Positions 19,151 to 29,241 of a DNA stretch of 64,000 nucleotides are shown here, in pieces (within the stretch, counting starts at the first letter, position 1; each line of letters begins with the position of its first letter). Origin of the DNA: a bacterium. GTDB taxonomy: Bacteria; Pseudomonadota; Alphaproteobacteria; Micavibrionales; UBA2020. The DNA lies in the NCBI GenBank assembly GCA_029945425.1, contig JAQSDV010000007.1, positions 186,001 to 250,000 on the forward strand. The letters run 5' to 3'. Under the pieces are notes generated by a model, which searched no databases, was not told the DNA's origin, and was given only the letters and a program-made list of their open reading frames with translations. The position numbers and the translations under genes were made by a program.

Positions 19151-19166
19151 TTACCGATTTGTTAAC
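19151..19166 (+). promoter_or_regulatory. Candidate CtrA-like box upstream of flbT
   Basis: TTAC-CGATTTG-TTAAC (one mismatch in first half-site). Confidence 0.4.
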
Positions 19167-19239
19167 CATTTGCTGCCAAGATGGTAACTGTAAAAACGGC
19201 GGGAGAATCCCCCTTCATCAAGACCAAGGAGAGAAACTC

Positions 19240-19623
19240 ATGGCACTCATCATAGACTTGAAACCACAGGAACGGATTATCGTCGGCGGCGCGCTGATCA
19301 CCAATGACGCCAACCGCACGCGCCTGCATATCGAGGGGGAATCCCCTATCCTGCGCGAGAAGGACATCATGCGCGAGGCGGATGCGAACAGCCCCTGCAA
19401 GCGCATCTATTTCACGATCCAGCTGATGTACCTGTCGAACGAACCTGAAAAACTCCACGAGGTTTATTTCCAGCAGATCCGCGACATCCAGAATGCCGCG
19501 CCGTCGACCTCCACCTTCTTCATGGTCATCAACGACCATATCCTTGCCAACCGCTATTACAAGGCGATGAAGGAAGCGAAAAACCTGATGGAACATGAAC
19601 GGGAGTTGCTGGCCAGTGACTAA
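19240..19623 (+). CDS. flbT: Flagellin synthesis regulator FlbT
   Basis: Start placed at 19240 (MALIIDLKPQERIIVGGALITNDANRTRLHIEGESPILREKDIM). Confidence 0.92.
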   Translation: MALIIDLKPQERIIVGGALITNDANRTRLHIEGESPILREKDIMREADANSPCKRIYFTIQLMYLSNEPEKLHEVYFQQIRDIQNAAPSTSTFFMVINDHILANRYYKAMKEAKNLMEHERELLASD

Positions 19624-20074
19624 TCCGCAAAATCCCTATGGCGCAGCCGTCACCGCCTATGGCGCGACCGCGACCGCAAACGATCCCCGCGCCCTTGAAG
19701 GCAGGATTTTGCTGAAAGCGGCATCGAAACTGGAAGACCTTGCCACCCGCCTGCGCGCCGGCGAAAACGTGCGTGTGGCAGAGCGCGGCGAAATTTTGGA
19801 ATACAACCAGAAACTCTGGCAGGTTTTCGTCAGCGACACGATGAATCCCGACCATCCCCTTCCCCAGGAAATCAAAAATAACATCGCCACGCTGGCGCTG
19901 TTCATTTTCAAGCGGACGCTGGAACTGCTGGCCGACACCAACCCCGATAAAATTCAGGCCTTGATCGAGATCAACCGCAATATCGCGGCCGGCGTGCTGA
20001 AAAAGCCCCCGGCACCAAAATCCGACGCGCCGCCCATGCCTGCAGACATGAAGCCGCTGGACAGCGAAGCGTAA
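19616..20074 (+). CDS. flaF: Flagellin synthesis regulator FlaF
   Basis: Probable GTG start at 19616 (VTNPQNPYGAAVTAYG), overlapping flbT; ...NQKLWQVFVSDTMNPDHPLPQEIKNNIATLALFIFKRTLELLADTNPDKIQALIEINRNIAAGV. Confidence 0.92.
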   Translation: MTNPQNPYGAAVTAYGATATANDPRALEGRILLKAASKLEDLATRLRAGENVRVAERGEILEYNQKLWQVFVSDTMNPDHPLPQEIKNNIATLALFIFKRTLELLADTNPDKIQALIEINRNIAAGVLKKPPAPKSDAPPMPADMKPLDSEA

Positions 20075-20107
20075 ATTCCATACCGAAGCTATAAATTCAA
20101 AGGAAAA

Positions 20108-20551
20108 TTAAGCGATCAGGCTTTGCGTCGACTGGGGCGCGGTGCCGCCAGCATTGCCTGAAGGCGCATACGTCTGCGGCGCCGCAAAGCTGCGGGCCTG
20201 AGGTGCCGGTGCAGCCCCGCTATCATCAGGCGCGGCAACCGAAAAGCCGTTCGCACGTTGCGCCTTGTCAGCGGGAGCGCTGGGGGCGTTATTGTCCGAA
20301 CTCGGGATCAGGCTCTCGGCACGTTTGAAAGCCTTGATCTGTGATTCACTGGGATACTGGCGGATGACATCGCCTTCTTCGGAGATGACTTCCAGGATCG
20401 CAATGTTCTGAAGGTTGTCGACACGGATGCGCGAGGTCGCGAACTCCGGTGCGCTGACTGCCTGAGTGGCTGGTGCCGAATCCGTATTGCTCTGAGGTTG
20501 ATACCTCAGAACAGAACTTTGGACCGACAATGTGCTAATAGATTCAATCAT
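20108..20551 (-). CDS. FlaG-like protein (putative)
   Basis: 147 aa; central IAILEVISEEGDVIRQYPSESQIKAF resembles the FlaG motif (V..ETGEVIRQIP); low-complexity tail; within the flagellar locus. Confidence 0.5.
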   Translation of the reverse strand: MIESISTLSVQSSVLRYQPQSNTDSAPATQAVSAPEFATSRIRVDNLQNIAILEVISEEGDVIRQYPSESQIKAFKRAESLIPSSDNNAPSAPADKAQRANGFSVAAPDDSGAAPAPQARSFAAPQTYAPSGNAGGTAPQSTQSLIA

Positions 20552-20684
20552 ATCCTATGATTCCTATCGCACGAGCAAAAAATCTACTCCTACAATTCTT
20601 ATCTTACAGTATCCACAATAGATTACAAGTAAAAAATGCAAATCATTCAAATAGTTACTTAATTATTAACAACTTATTTACTTG

Positions 20685-20700
20685 TTAATACTTTATTAAC
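20685..20700 (+). promoter_or_regulatory. Candidate CtrA box in flaG-like/fliF intergenic region
   Basis: TTAA-TACTTTA-TTAAC, full TTAA-N7-TTAAC consensus; additional TTAA half-sites nearby. Confidence 0.55.
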
Positions 20701-20822
20701 CATTTGACGGCCTGTCGAATATTTCTTTTGCCCCGCCCCTTGCTAAAATGCCCTTAAAAACCAATCGTTTATTATCGGGTTATCAATAGAATTTCTTTAA
20801 GATGAAGTAAGTAAACGATATT

Positions 20823-20838
20823 TTGCACAGTCCTTGCA
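20823..20838 (+). promoter_or_regulatory. Candidate sigma-54 promoter upstream of fliF
   Basis: TTGCACAGTCCTTGCA; one mismatch (T for the first G of the -24 GG) from TGGCACRNNNNTTGCA. Confidence 0.5.
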
Positions 20839-21040
20839 TATTTAAATCGAAGAAAAACATTCTATATCAAAGGACTATTGGGGATTTATGCCATACCGGC
20901 TGAAAAACTTGGGAAAACTATCGGGCAAAATTTGCCTAGTCGGTAAAAATTGGTTACTGTTGAGAAGTGGGGTTTCGGGTTTTCTATTATATATCAATGC
21001 CCGGACTCCCTTCTTTGAGTGACGTCAAAGCAAGGGGAGA

Positions 21041-22744
21041 ATGACTTTGGATTCGTTACTGGAATCGCTGAAAAACTTGGGTCCTGGACGCTTGATCATG
21101 ATGCTGGCCACCTTCTTTGGCCTGATCATCTTCTTCGTCTTTATCGCCGTGCGTTCAAGCGCACCATCGCTCAGCTTGCTGTATAGCGACCTGTCGACCG
21201 CCGATGCGACGGAGATTTCCGCCAAGCTCGACAACTCGAACGTGCCCTATGCCTTGAGCGAGGACGGCACGAAAGTTTCCGTCCCGCATAAAGACATCTC
21301 CAAGGCCCGCATGCTGCTGGCCGCGGAAGGCCTGCCCCGCAAAGCCGCGATGGGCAACGAACTGTTCGAACAGAAGCAGAAGTTCGGCATAACCAGCTTC
21401 GAGATGAACAACACCGCCAAGCGCGCGCTGGAAGGTGAGCTTGCCCGCACCATCGGGACGATGGATCAGGTGCGCTCCGCAAAGGTCACCTTGGTATTCG
21501 CGCAGCGCGAACTGTTTTCCAACGATACCGGTGAAGCAACCGCTTCCGTTTTCCTGAACCTGCGCAGCGCGGGCAATATCGGCAATGAACAGATCATGTC
21601 CATCCGGCAGCTCGTCGCCAGCGCCGTGCCGAAACTGAAGCCCGGCAAAGTGGCGGTTATCGACCAGAGCGGCAACCTGCTGGCCCGCGCCGATGACGAT
21701 CAGGGCCGTGACGCCCTCAGCCGCAACGCCGACGACATGCGCAAAAGCTATGAAGGCCGTACCAAGCAGTCCATCGAGGATATCGTGGGCCGCGTCGTAG
21801 GCTATGAAAAGGTCCGCGCCGCCGTCACCGCAAAGATGAATTTCGATGTGCTGAACCGCAATTCCGAAAGCTATAACCCCGACGGCCAGGTCGTGCGCTC
21901 GACCCAGAGCGTATCGGAAGAGGCGACCGATACTTCCGCCTCATCCAACGGCAACGGCGCGGTCACGGTTGCCAACAACCTGCCCGGCCTGCCGAACGGT
22001 GCTGATGCCGCGCAGGCTGGTTCCAAAAACAACCGCACCGAAGAAACCACCAACTACGAAATCACCAAGACGGTCGAAACGCTGGTGCGCGAAGGCGGCG
22101 AGATTGAAAAACTCTCCATCTCTGTCCTCGTCGATGGCAGCTACGCCCCCGACACCACGACACAAAAACCGAAAGATGCGCCGTCCGACTGGGCAGCGCC
22201 GCTGAAATACACGCCCCGCACGGCGGACGAACTGACGAAGATCGCGTCGCTCGTGAAATCGGCGGTCGGCTATGATGAAAGCCGCGGCGACACGGTCGAG
22301 GTCGTCAACATGCAATTCGCGCAGAGCGAATTGTTCGACCCCACGCCCGTCACCAACGATACCCTCTTTGGCTTCCCGAAATCCGACCTGCTGGGCATGG
22401 CAGAAACGATGGCGCTGAGCCTCGTTGCAATCCTCGTGATCCTGCTCGTCCTGCGCCCGCTTGCGATCCATTTCGCGGCAGCAGCACGCGCGCCGCGCGC
22501 GACGGGTGACGGCGGTGCCGATACCCCGATGCTCGCAGGCGGCCCGCAACAGGTGCAGCTGTCAGGCCCCGGCGGCGGTGCCGGCATGATCAGCGGCCCG
22601 TCGGAGCTTGAATCCATGATCGACATGTCGTCGGTCGAGGGCAAAGTGAAGGCGTCGTCGGTGCAGAAAATTTCCGATCTCGTGACCAACCACCCGAATG
22701 AAACCGTTTCGGTCATTCGCCAGTGGATGTCGCAGGAAAATTGA
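21041..22744 (+). CDS. fliF: Flagellar MS-ring protein FliF
   Basis: 567 aa; VPYALSEDGTKVSVPHKDISKARMLLAAEGLPRK and two TM segments. Confidence 0.95.
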   Translation: MTLDSLLESLKNLGPGRLIMMLATFFGLIIFFVFIAVRSSAPSLSLLYSDLSTADATEISAKLDNSNVPYALSEDGTKVSVPHKDISKARMLLAAEGLPRKAAMGNELFEQKQKFGITSFEMNNTAKRALEGELARTIGTMDQVRSAKVTLVFAQRELFSNDTGEATASVFLNLRSAGNIGNEQIMSIRQLVASAVPKLKPGKVAVIDQSGNLLARADDDQGRDALSRNADDMRKSYEGRTKQSIEDIVGRVVGYEKVRAAVTAKMNFDVLNRNSESYNPDGQVVRSTQSVSEEATDTSASSNGNGAVTVANNLPGLPNGADAAQAGSKNNRTEETTNYEITKTVETLVREGGEIEKLSISVLVDGSYAPDTTTQKPKDAPSDWAAPLKYTPRTADELTKIASLVKSAVGYDESRGDTVEVVNMQFAQSELFDPTPVTNDTLFGFPKSDLLGMAETMALSLVAILVILLVLRPLAIHFAAAARAPRATGDGGADTPMLAGGPQQVQLSGPGGGAGMISGPSELESMIDMSSVEGKVKASSVQKISDLVTNHPNETVSVIRQWMSQEN

Positions 22745-22769
22745 GAGACCTTGCTTGGGGGAGACTTGA

Positions 22770-23786
22770 ATGCGCGTACGTGAAGATTATCGCACGCTGA
22801 GCGGGGCCGAGAAGGCCTCGATCCTGCTATTGTCGCTGGGCGAGGAATATACGTCCAAGGTGTTCGAGGCGCTGGACGAGGAAGAAATCCTCGTGCTGTC
22901 GCAAACCATGTCTAACCTCGGCAAGGTCAGCGCGGGCGTGATCGAGCGCCTGTTTATCGAATTCGCGGAAAGCATCACCTCCACCTCCTCCCTCGTCGGC
23001 TCGCTCGATTCAACCGAGCGCCTGCTGCAAAAGGTGTTGGGCAAGGATAAAGTCAACAACATCATGGAAGAGATCCGCGGCCCCGCCGGCCGCACCATGT
23101 GGGAAAAACTCTCCAACGTGAACGAGGAAATTCTCGCGAACTTCCTGCAAAAGGAATATCCGCAGACCGTTGCCGTCGTGCTATCGAAAATCACCGCGGA
23201 GCATTCCGCCCGCACACTTGCGCTTTTGCCCGAAGGCTTTGCGATGGAAGTCGTGATGCGCATGCTGCGCATGGAAGCCGTGCAGAAGGAAGTGCTGGAC
23301 GACGTCGAAAAGACGCTCCGCACCGAATTCATGATGAACCTCGCGAAAACCAGCCGCCGCGACAGCCACGAGATCATGGCCGAAATCTTCAACAACCTGG
23401 AACGCGCGACCGAAACCAAGTTCATGACCAATCTGGAAGAGCGCAACCCCGACGCCGCCGAGAAAATACGCAGCCTGATGTTCACCTTCGAAGATCTCGG
23501 CCGCCTCGACCCGTCGGCGATCCAGACGGTTATCCGTTCCGCGAACAAGGAAATGCTGCCGCTCGCGCTGAAGGGCGCGTCGGATGCGATGAAAGACCTG
23601 TTCTTCTCGAACATGTCGGAGCGCGCGGCCAAGATCATGAAGGAAGATATGGGCGCCATGGGCCCCGTCCGCCTGAAGGATGTGGAAGAAGCGCAAGCGA
23701 GCCTCGTGTCGACCGCGAAAGACCTCGCGGACCGCGGCGAAATTGCGATTATCACCTCGAAGGATGAAGATGAGCTCATCTACTAA
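22770..23786 (+). CDS. fliG: Flagellar motor switch protein FliG
   Basis: 338 aa; [31 protein letters not shown]; ...[21 protein letters not shown]. Confidence 0.95.
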   Translation: MRVREDYRTLSGAEKASILLLSLGEEYTSKVFEALDEEEILVLSQTMSNLGKVSAGVIERLFIEFAESITSTSSLVGSLDSTERLLQKVLGKDKVNNIMEEIRGPAGRTMWEKLSNVNEEILANFLQKEYPQTVAVVLSKITAEHSARTLALLPEGFAMEVVMRMLRMEAVQKEVLDDVEKTLRTEFMMNLAKTSRRDSHEIMAEIFNNLERATETKFMTNLEERNPDAAEKIRSLMFTFEDLGRLDPSAIQTVIRSANKEMLPLALKGASDAMKDLFFSNMSERAAKIMKEDMGAMGPVRLKDVEEAQASLVSTAKDLADRGEIAIITSKDEDELIY

Positions 23787-24414
23787 AAATGACGGCGAGG
23801 TGAAGAAGTTTCTCTTCGACACCAATGATTTCGACAAGGACAAATCCTTGCCGGAAAACGCTGTCTATTCCGAGGAGCAATTGATCCTCGCCAAGATGCA
23901 GGCGTCCCAGACCGGCAAGGCCGAAGGCGTGCGCGAAACCCGCGCCGCGCAGGAAGAATCCGCGCTGAAATGCTTTCACCAGATCATCACGCTGTTGGAA
24001 CGCCTTATCCTCGCCGAAGACAAGCGCGAGATCCAGCAGATGATGGCAACCGTGCGCCTGACCGCGCGCGTGACACATAAACTGCTGCCCCAGTTCGCCG
24101 ACCGCTATTCGATGGACGAGATCGAGCGCGTGATCACCGAAGCAATCGAAGCGCGCCGCGACGAGCCGCGCATCGCCATCACCATCCCGACGCTGCATAT
24201 GGAAGCGCTGCGGGCCGGCATCGACAAGATGGCAATCGACAAAGGCTATGCAGGCAAGCTGATCCTGCTGACCGACGACGCGATGACCCCGTCCGACGTG
24301 CGCGTCGAATGGGCGGATGGCGGGGCGGAGCGCCTGTATGAACGCCTCTACGCACAAATTGAATCGGAGTTCGCGAAAGCGATCGCCGGGATGCAATCGA
24401 CGATTAAAGACTGA
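23770..24414 (+). CDS. fliH: Flagellar assembly protein FliH
   Basis: Start approx. 23764/23770 overlapping the fliG end; position between fliG and fliN and FliH-like C-terminus ([29 protein letters not shown]). Confidence 0.75.
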   Translation: MSSSTKNDGEVKKFLFDTNDFDKDKSLPENAVYSEEQLILAKMQASQTGKAEGVRETRAAQEESALKCFHQIITLLERLILAEDKREIQQMMATVRLTARVTHKLLPQFADRYSMDEIERVITEAIEARRDEPRIAITIPTLHMEALRAGIDKMAIDKGYAGKLILLTDDAMTPSDVRVEWADGGAERLYERLYAQIESEFAKAIAGMQSTIKD

Positions 24415-24439
24415 ACAGATTTAACAACCGGAGAGTAAA

Positions 24440-24763
24440 ATGGCCAACGACCCGAACAAGCCGCAGGTTGAATTCGAAGACCTCGAAGAGCATGTGACGA
24501 CCGAAGTCCGTAAAAAAGACATCGACGCCATCTACGACATTCCCGTGCAGATTTCCGCCGTGCTGGGCAAATCGACCATGCAGGTCAGCCAGCTGCTGAA
24601 ACTCGGCCGCGGCGCGGTCGTGGAACTGGACCGCAAGGTCGGCGAGGCGATTGACATCTACGTCAACAACCGCCTTGTCGCACGCGGCGAAGTGATCGTG
24701 GTTGAAGACCGTCTCGGCGTCACGATGACCGAGATCGTCAAATCCGACCGCTCGCCCCAGTAA
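24440..24763 (+). CDS. fliN: Flagellar motor switch protein FliN
   Basis: 107 aa; IYDIPVQISAVLGKSTMQVSQLLKLGRGAVVELDRKVGEAIDIYVNNRLVARGEVIVVEDRLGVTMTEI. Confidence 0.95.
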   Translation: MANDPNKPQVEFEDLEEHVTTEVRKKDIDAIYDIPVQISAVLGKSTMQVSQLLKLGRGAVVELDRKVGEAIDIYVNNRLVARGEVIVVEDRLGVTMTEIVKSDRSPQ

Positions 24764-24795
24764 GCAAACTAAGAAGACCGGGAGATACCCCTTAG

Positions 24796-26157
24796 ATGCG
24801 CCTGATGATCGTCGGCAGCCTCAACGGCCAAATCAGCACGGCTGGCAAGATCGCCATCAGCCGCGGGGCCAAGGTTACGCATACCGAAGACGCCGAACAG
24901 GCGCTGGGCGCGCTGCGCTCCGGCCGCGGCGCGGACCTCATCATGATCGATGTGAAGCAGGATATCGCGGGCTTCATCGCGCAGCTGAAGGAAGAACGCT
25001 TTGTCGTGCCCGTCGTCGCCTGCGGCATCAATACGGATGCCGCAACCGCCGTGCGCGCGATCAAGGCAGGCGCCAAGGAATACATCCCCCTGCCCCCGAA
25101 TGCCGAGCTGATCGCAGCCGTGCTGCAGGCCGTGACGGAAGAAAGCAACGCCATGATTGCGGGCGATGCCAGCATGAAGGCGATTTTGGCCGTCGCCGAC
25201 CGCGTTGCGCCGTCGGAGGCGACAATCCTCATCACCGGTGAATCCGGCACGGGTAAAGAGGTGATGTCGCGTTACATCCACCAGAAGAGCAAGCGCCACA
25301 ACGGCCCTTTCATTTCCATTAACTGCGCCGCCATTCCCGAAAGCCTGCTGGAATCCGAACTGTTCGGCCACGAAAAAGGCGCCTTCACCGGCGCGGTCGC
25401 GCGCCGCACGGGGAAATTCGAGGAAGCGAACGGCGGCACGCTGCTGCTCGACGAGGTGAGCGAGATGCATCCGTCGCTGCAGGCGAAGCTGCTGCGCGCC
25501 ATTCAGGAACGCGTGATCGACCGCGTCGGCGGCAATGCGCCCGTGAAGGTCGACATCCGCCTGATCGCGACATCCAACCGCGACATGGAACAGACCGTGC
25601 GCGAAGGCAAATTCCGCGAAGACCTTTATTTCCGCCTGAACGTCATCAACCTCGCGCTGCCCGCGCTTCGTGAACGTCCCGCCGATATCGTGCCGCTGGC
25701 CGTCATGTTCGCCGCGAAATACAGCGAGCAGAACGGCATCCCGAACAAGCGCCTGTCGCCCGCCGCCACCGAAAAACTGCGCGCGCATCACTGGCAGGGC
25801 AACGTGCGCGAACTTGAAAACACCATGCACCGCGCCATCCTCGTCTCGCAGGAAGCGGAGATCGAACCCACATCCATCATGCTGGCGGGGCAAAAAGCCG
25901 CCGGCGTCGCGCAAACCGCAGCCGCGACCGCCAAGGCGGTCGAAAAGGCCGCAGCACCCGTATCGGGCGACCAGCCCGCGCTTGTCGGTCGTACCGTTGC
26001 CGATGTGGAACGCGAACTGATCCTGAACACGCTCGACCATTGCCTCGGCAACCGCACGCACGCCGCCAACATCCTCGGCATTTCGATCCGCACGCTGCGG
26101 AACAAGCTGAAGGAATACGGCGATTCCGGCCTTGCTGTCGCGGAAGGCGGGAAATAA
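24796..26157 (+). CDS. flbD: Sigma-54-dependent flagellar regulator FlbD
   Basis: 453 aa; FlbD-like atypical receiver (MRLMIVGSLNGQISTAGKIAISRGAKV), Walker A GESGTGKE, GAFTGA motif, C-terminal Fis-like HTH. Confidence 0.92.
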   Translation: MRLMIVGSLNGQISTAGKIAISRGAKVTHTEDAEQALGALRSGRGADLIMIDVKQDIAGFIAQLKEERFVVPVVACGINTDAATAVRAIKAGAKEYIPLPPNAELIAAVLQAVTEESNAMIAGDASMKAILAVADRVAPSEATILITGESGTGKEVMSRYIHQKSKRHNGPFISINCAAIPESLLESELFGHEKGAFTGAVARRTGKFEEANGGTLLLDEVSEMHPSLQAKLLRAIQERVIDRVGGNAPVKVDIRLIATSNRDMEQTVREGKFREDLYFRLNVINLALPALRERPADIVPLAVMFAAKYSEQNGIPNKRLSPAATEKLRAHHWQGNVRELENTMHRAILVSQEAEIEPTSIMLAGQKAAGVAQTAAATAKAVEKAAAPVSGDQPALVGRTVADVERELILNTLDHCLGNRTHAANILGISIRTLRNKLKEYGDSGLAVAEGGK

Positions 26158-26160
26158 TAG

Positions 26161-28245
26161 ATGGCTGAGGCAGGCGCATCCAGTTTCGGCTCCAACTTCC
26201 GCATCCGCAGCGACGTGATTTTCGCCTTCGGCATCATCGCGATCCTGACGGTGCTGATCCTGCCGATGCCGTCATGGCTGCTCGACGCCTGCCTTGCGCT
26301 GTCGCTCACCTTCTCCGTCCTGATCCTGATGACGGTGCTGTTTATCGAAAAACCGCTGGAACTGTCGTCATTCCCGACCATCCTGCTGGTCGCGACCATG
26401 ATACGGCTTGCGCTAAACCTTGCCTCCACGCGGCTAATCCTTGCGCATGGCCACGAGGGCAAGGACGCGGCCGGCCATGTGATCGAGGCCTTCGGCAGTT
26501 TCGTCATGGGCGACAATTTCGTGATCGGCGTGATCGTCTTCGCCATCTTGACCATCGTCAACTTCGTCGTCATCACCAAGGGCGCGGGCCGCATCGCCGA
26601 AGTCGCGGCGCGTTTCAGTTTGGACGCGATGCCGGGCAAGCAGATGGCAATCGACGCCGACCTTTCCGCCGGCATGATCGATGAGAAAGAAGCCCGCTTC
26701 CGCAGGTCGCAGCTCGAACAGGAAAGCACCTTCTTCGGCGCCATGGACGGTGCCGCCAAATTCGTGCGCGGCGACGCCGTCGCCGGCCTGTTGATCGTTT
26801 TCATCAACGTGATCGCCGGCATGGTGATCGGCATGGTGCAAAAAGACTTAAGCTTTGATGACGCATCCAGCTTTTACACCCACCTGACCATCGGTGACGG
26901 CCTTGTCACCCAGATCCCCGCGCTGATCGTTTCCATCGCATCCGGTATGCTGGTGTCGAAGGCGGGCGTTGCCGGTTCCGCCGAAAAGGCCGTCTTCGCG
27001 CAGCTGAGCAATTACCCGCAGGCGCTGATCATGAGCGCCGTGCTGATGACCGTACTGGCCGTCATCCCGGGCATCCCCGCCTTCCCCTTCCTTTTAATGG
27101 CGGCGGCGACGGGCATATTTGCGTATAACACGATCGAGACCCGCAAAAAAACCGCCTCGACCAAAGCGACCGAAGAACAGGCCGCGATTGCCAAGGTACC
27201 GGTCGCGGAAGAGCCGATTTCCAAGGCGCTGGCGATCGACAATATCCGCGTCGAGCTTGGCTATGGCCTGCTGCCGCTCGTCAACAACCCCGAGAAAGGC
27301 CGCCTGACCGACCAGATCAAAGGCCTGCGCCGCCAGCTGGCGGAAGACATGGGCTTTATCCTGCCCTCGGTGCGCATTCAGGATAACCTGCAATTGCCCG
27401 CCAATTCCTATGTCGTGCGCATCAAGGAAATCGAGGCCGGCAAGGGCGATATCCGCCCCGACATGCTGCTGTGCATGAACCCGACGGGCGACAAGATCGA
27501 ACTGCCGGGCGAAGCGACGCGCGAGCCCACATTCGGCCTGCCCGCCATGTGGATCAGCCCCGATTACCGCGAGGAGGCGCATTTCCGCGGCTATACCGTC
27601 GTCGATCCCGCAACCGTCGTGACGACGCATATCACCGAAGTCATCAAGGACAACATGCCCGACCTGCTGTCCTATGCCGAAACGCAGAAGCTGCTGGACG
27701 AACTGCCCAAGACGCACCAGAAACTGGTCGCCGATGTCATCCCGACGAAAATCACCGTGACCGGATTGCAGCGCGTGTTGCAGAACCTCGTGTCGGAGCG
27801 CATCTCCATCCGCGACCTGCCCACCATTTTGGAAGGCGTGGCGGAGGCGACGGGCTTTACCAGCAACGTCACCATGATCACCGAACATGTGCGCGCGCGC
27901 CTTGCCCGCCAGATCTGCGACCAGAACAGCAACAATGCGGGCATCCTGCCGCTGGTCACCCTGTCCGGCGAATGGGAACAGGCCTTTGCCGAGGCGCTGA
28001 TCGGCCAGGGCGAGGAAAAACAGCTCGCCATGGCGCCGTCCCGCCTGCAGCAATTCATCCAGTCCGTGCGCACGGTATATGAAGACATGGCGATGAAGGG
28101 TGAAAGCCCCGTGCTGCTGACCAGCCCCGGCATCCGTCCCTATGTGCGCTCGATCATCGAACGGTTCCGCCCGCAGACGATTGTGATGTCGCAGAACGAA
28201 ATCCATCCGCGCGCGAAAATCCGCACTTTCGCACAAATAACGTGA
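26161..28245 (+). CDS. flhA: Flagellar export apparatus protein FlhA
   Basis: 694 aa; multiple N-terminal TMs, VVITKGAGRIAEVAARFSLDAMPGKQMAIDADLSAGMIDEKEAR. Confidence 0.97.
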   Translation: MAEAGASSFGSNFRIRSDVIFAFGIIAILTVLILPMPSWLLDACLALSLTFSVLILMTVLFIEKPLELSSFPTILLVATMIRLALNLASTRLILAHGHEGKDAAGHVIEAFGSFVMGDNFVIGVIVFAILTIVNFVVITKGAGRIAEVAARFSLDAMPGKQMAIDADLSAGMIDEKEARFRRSQLEQESTFFGAMDGAAKFVRGDAVAGLLIVFINVIAGMVIGMVQKDLSFDDASSFYTHLTIGDGLVTQIPALIVSIASGMLVSKAGVAGSAEKAVFAQLSNYPQALIMSAVLMTVLAVIPGIPAFPFLLMAAATGIFAYNTIETRKKTASTKATEEQAAIAKVPVAEEPISKALAIDNIRVELGYGLLPLVNNPEKGRLTDQIKGLRRQLAEDMGFILPSVRIQDNLQLPANSYVVRIKEIEAGKGDIRPDMLLCMNPTGDKIELPGEATREPTFGLPAMWISPDYREEAHFRGYTVVDPATVVTTHITEVIKDNMPDLLSYAETQKLLDELPKTHQKLVADVIPTKITVTGLQRVLQNLVSERISIRDLPTILEGVAEATGFTSNVTMITEHVRARLARQICDQNSNNAGILPLVTLSGEWEQAFAEALIGQGEEKQLAMAPSRLQQFIQSVRTVYEDMAMKGESPVLLTSPGIRPYVRSIIERFRPQTIVMSQNEIHPRAKIRTFAQIT

Positions 28246-28254
28246 TAGCAGCAC

Positions 28255-29241
28255 ATGCGCCTTAAATCATTCGAAGCAAAAACGATGACCGACGCCATGC
28301 GCCAGATCAAGGAAGCGCTGGGCGACGACGCCATCATCGTCAGCACCAAGGAAGCAGGCGGCTGGATCCGCGTCACCGCCGCGGTCGAGCAGGACGAGTT
28401 GCCGCAGGCGCAAAAGCCGAAAGCCGGCACGCTGCGCGACCCGCAGCCCTATGACGAAGAAGAAATGATCGAGATGATCACCGACGCGCTGCTGAAACAC
28501 CGCGTGCCGGGCAATGTCAGCGAGAAAATAGTCGCCGCCGCCATGGTGCTGCCCGCGCGGGAGCCGAAAAAGATGCTGGCGGGCGCGTTGGGCAAGATTT
28601 TCAAATTCGATACGCCTGCCAAGAAAACGACCAAGCCGCTGATCCTCGTCGGCCCGCCGGGTGCGGGCAAGACGCTGATGACGGCGAAGATGGCGGCAGC
28701 CGCCGTGATGTCGGGGCAGAAACCCGCGATCATCACGACCGATATCGCGCGGGCGGGCGGCATCGAACAGCTCTCCGCCTTCCTCGACATCATGAAACTG
28801 CCGCTCTATCAGGCAGAAGATGCCAAGACGCTGGGCGCGGCGCTCGCGATAATTAAAAACGCATCTCCCATCATCATCGATACCGGCGGCCTCAACCCGT
28901 TCGATCCCGCCGAAATGAAAACGTTGCTGAAACTGATGGGCGTTGCGGATATGGACGCAGCACTCGTGCTGCCCGCTGGCTTCGATGCGGAGGAAAGCGC
29001 CGAGATGGCGATGACATTCGATATTATCGGCGTACGCCGCCTGATCCCCACGCGCCTCGATTTCGCGCGGCGCATCGGCGGCATTTTAAGCGCGGCGGAC
29101 AGGGGCGGCCTCGTTTTTGGCGCGGCCAGCCATACGCCGCAGGTTGCCAATGGCATTATCACCCTGACTCCCGACGCACTCGCGGATTTCCTGATGCCGC
29201 ATGTTCCCGCATCGGGCAAGGCGAAGAAAGGCAAGTCATGA
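28255..29241 (+). CDS. flhF: Flagellar SRP-like GTPase FlhF
   Basis: 328 aa; MRLKSFEAKTMTDAMRQIKEALGDDAIIVSTKE; GPPGAGKT P-loop. Confidence 0.9.
   Translation: MRLKSFEAKTMTDAMRQIKEALGDDAIIVSTKEAGGWIRVTAAVEQDELPQAQKPKAGTLRDPQPYDEEEMIEMITDALLKHRVPGNVSEKIVAAAMVLPAREPKKMLAGALGKIFKFDTPAKKTTKPLILVGPPGAGKTLMTAKMAAAAVMSGQKPAIITTDIARAGGIEQLSAFLDIMKLPLYQAEDAKTLGAALAIIKNASPIIIDTGGLNPFDPAEMKTLLKLMGVADMDAALVLPAGFDAEESAEMAMTFDIIGVRRLIPTRLDFARRIGGILSAADRGGLVFGAASHTPQVANGIITLTPDALADFLMPHVPASGKAKKGKS

Noticed and set aside
24796-25150. Degenerate receiver domain of FlbD as a novelty
   Set aside because: Closely resembles the known atypical FlbD receiver of Caulobacter (GxLNGQ..., AGAKE(Y/F)IPLPP), so expected for the family.
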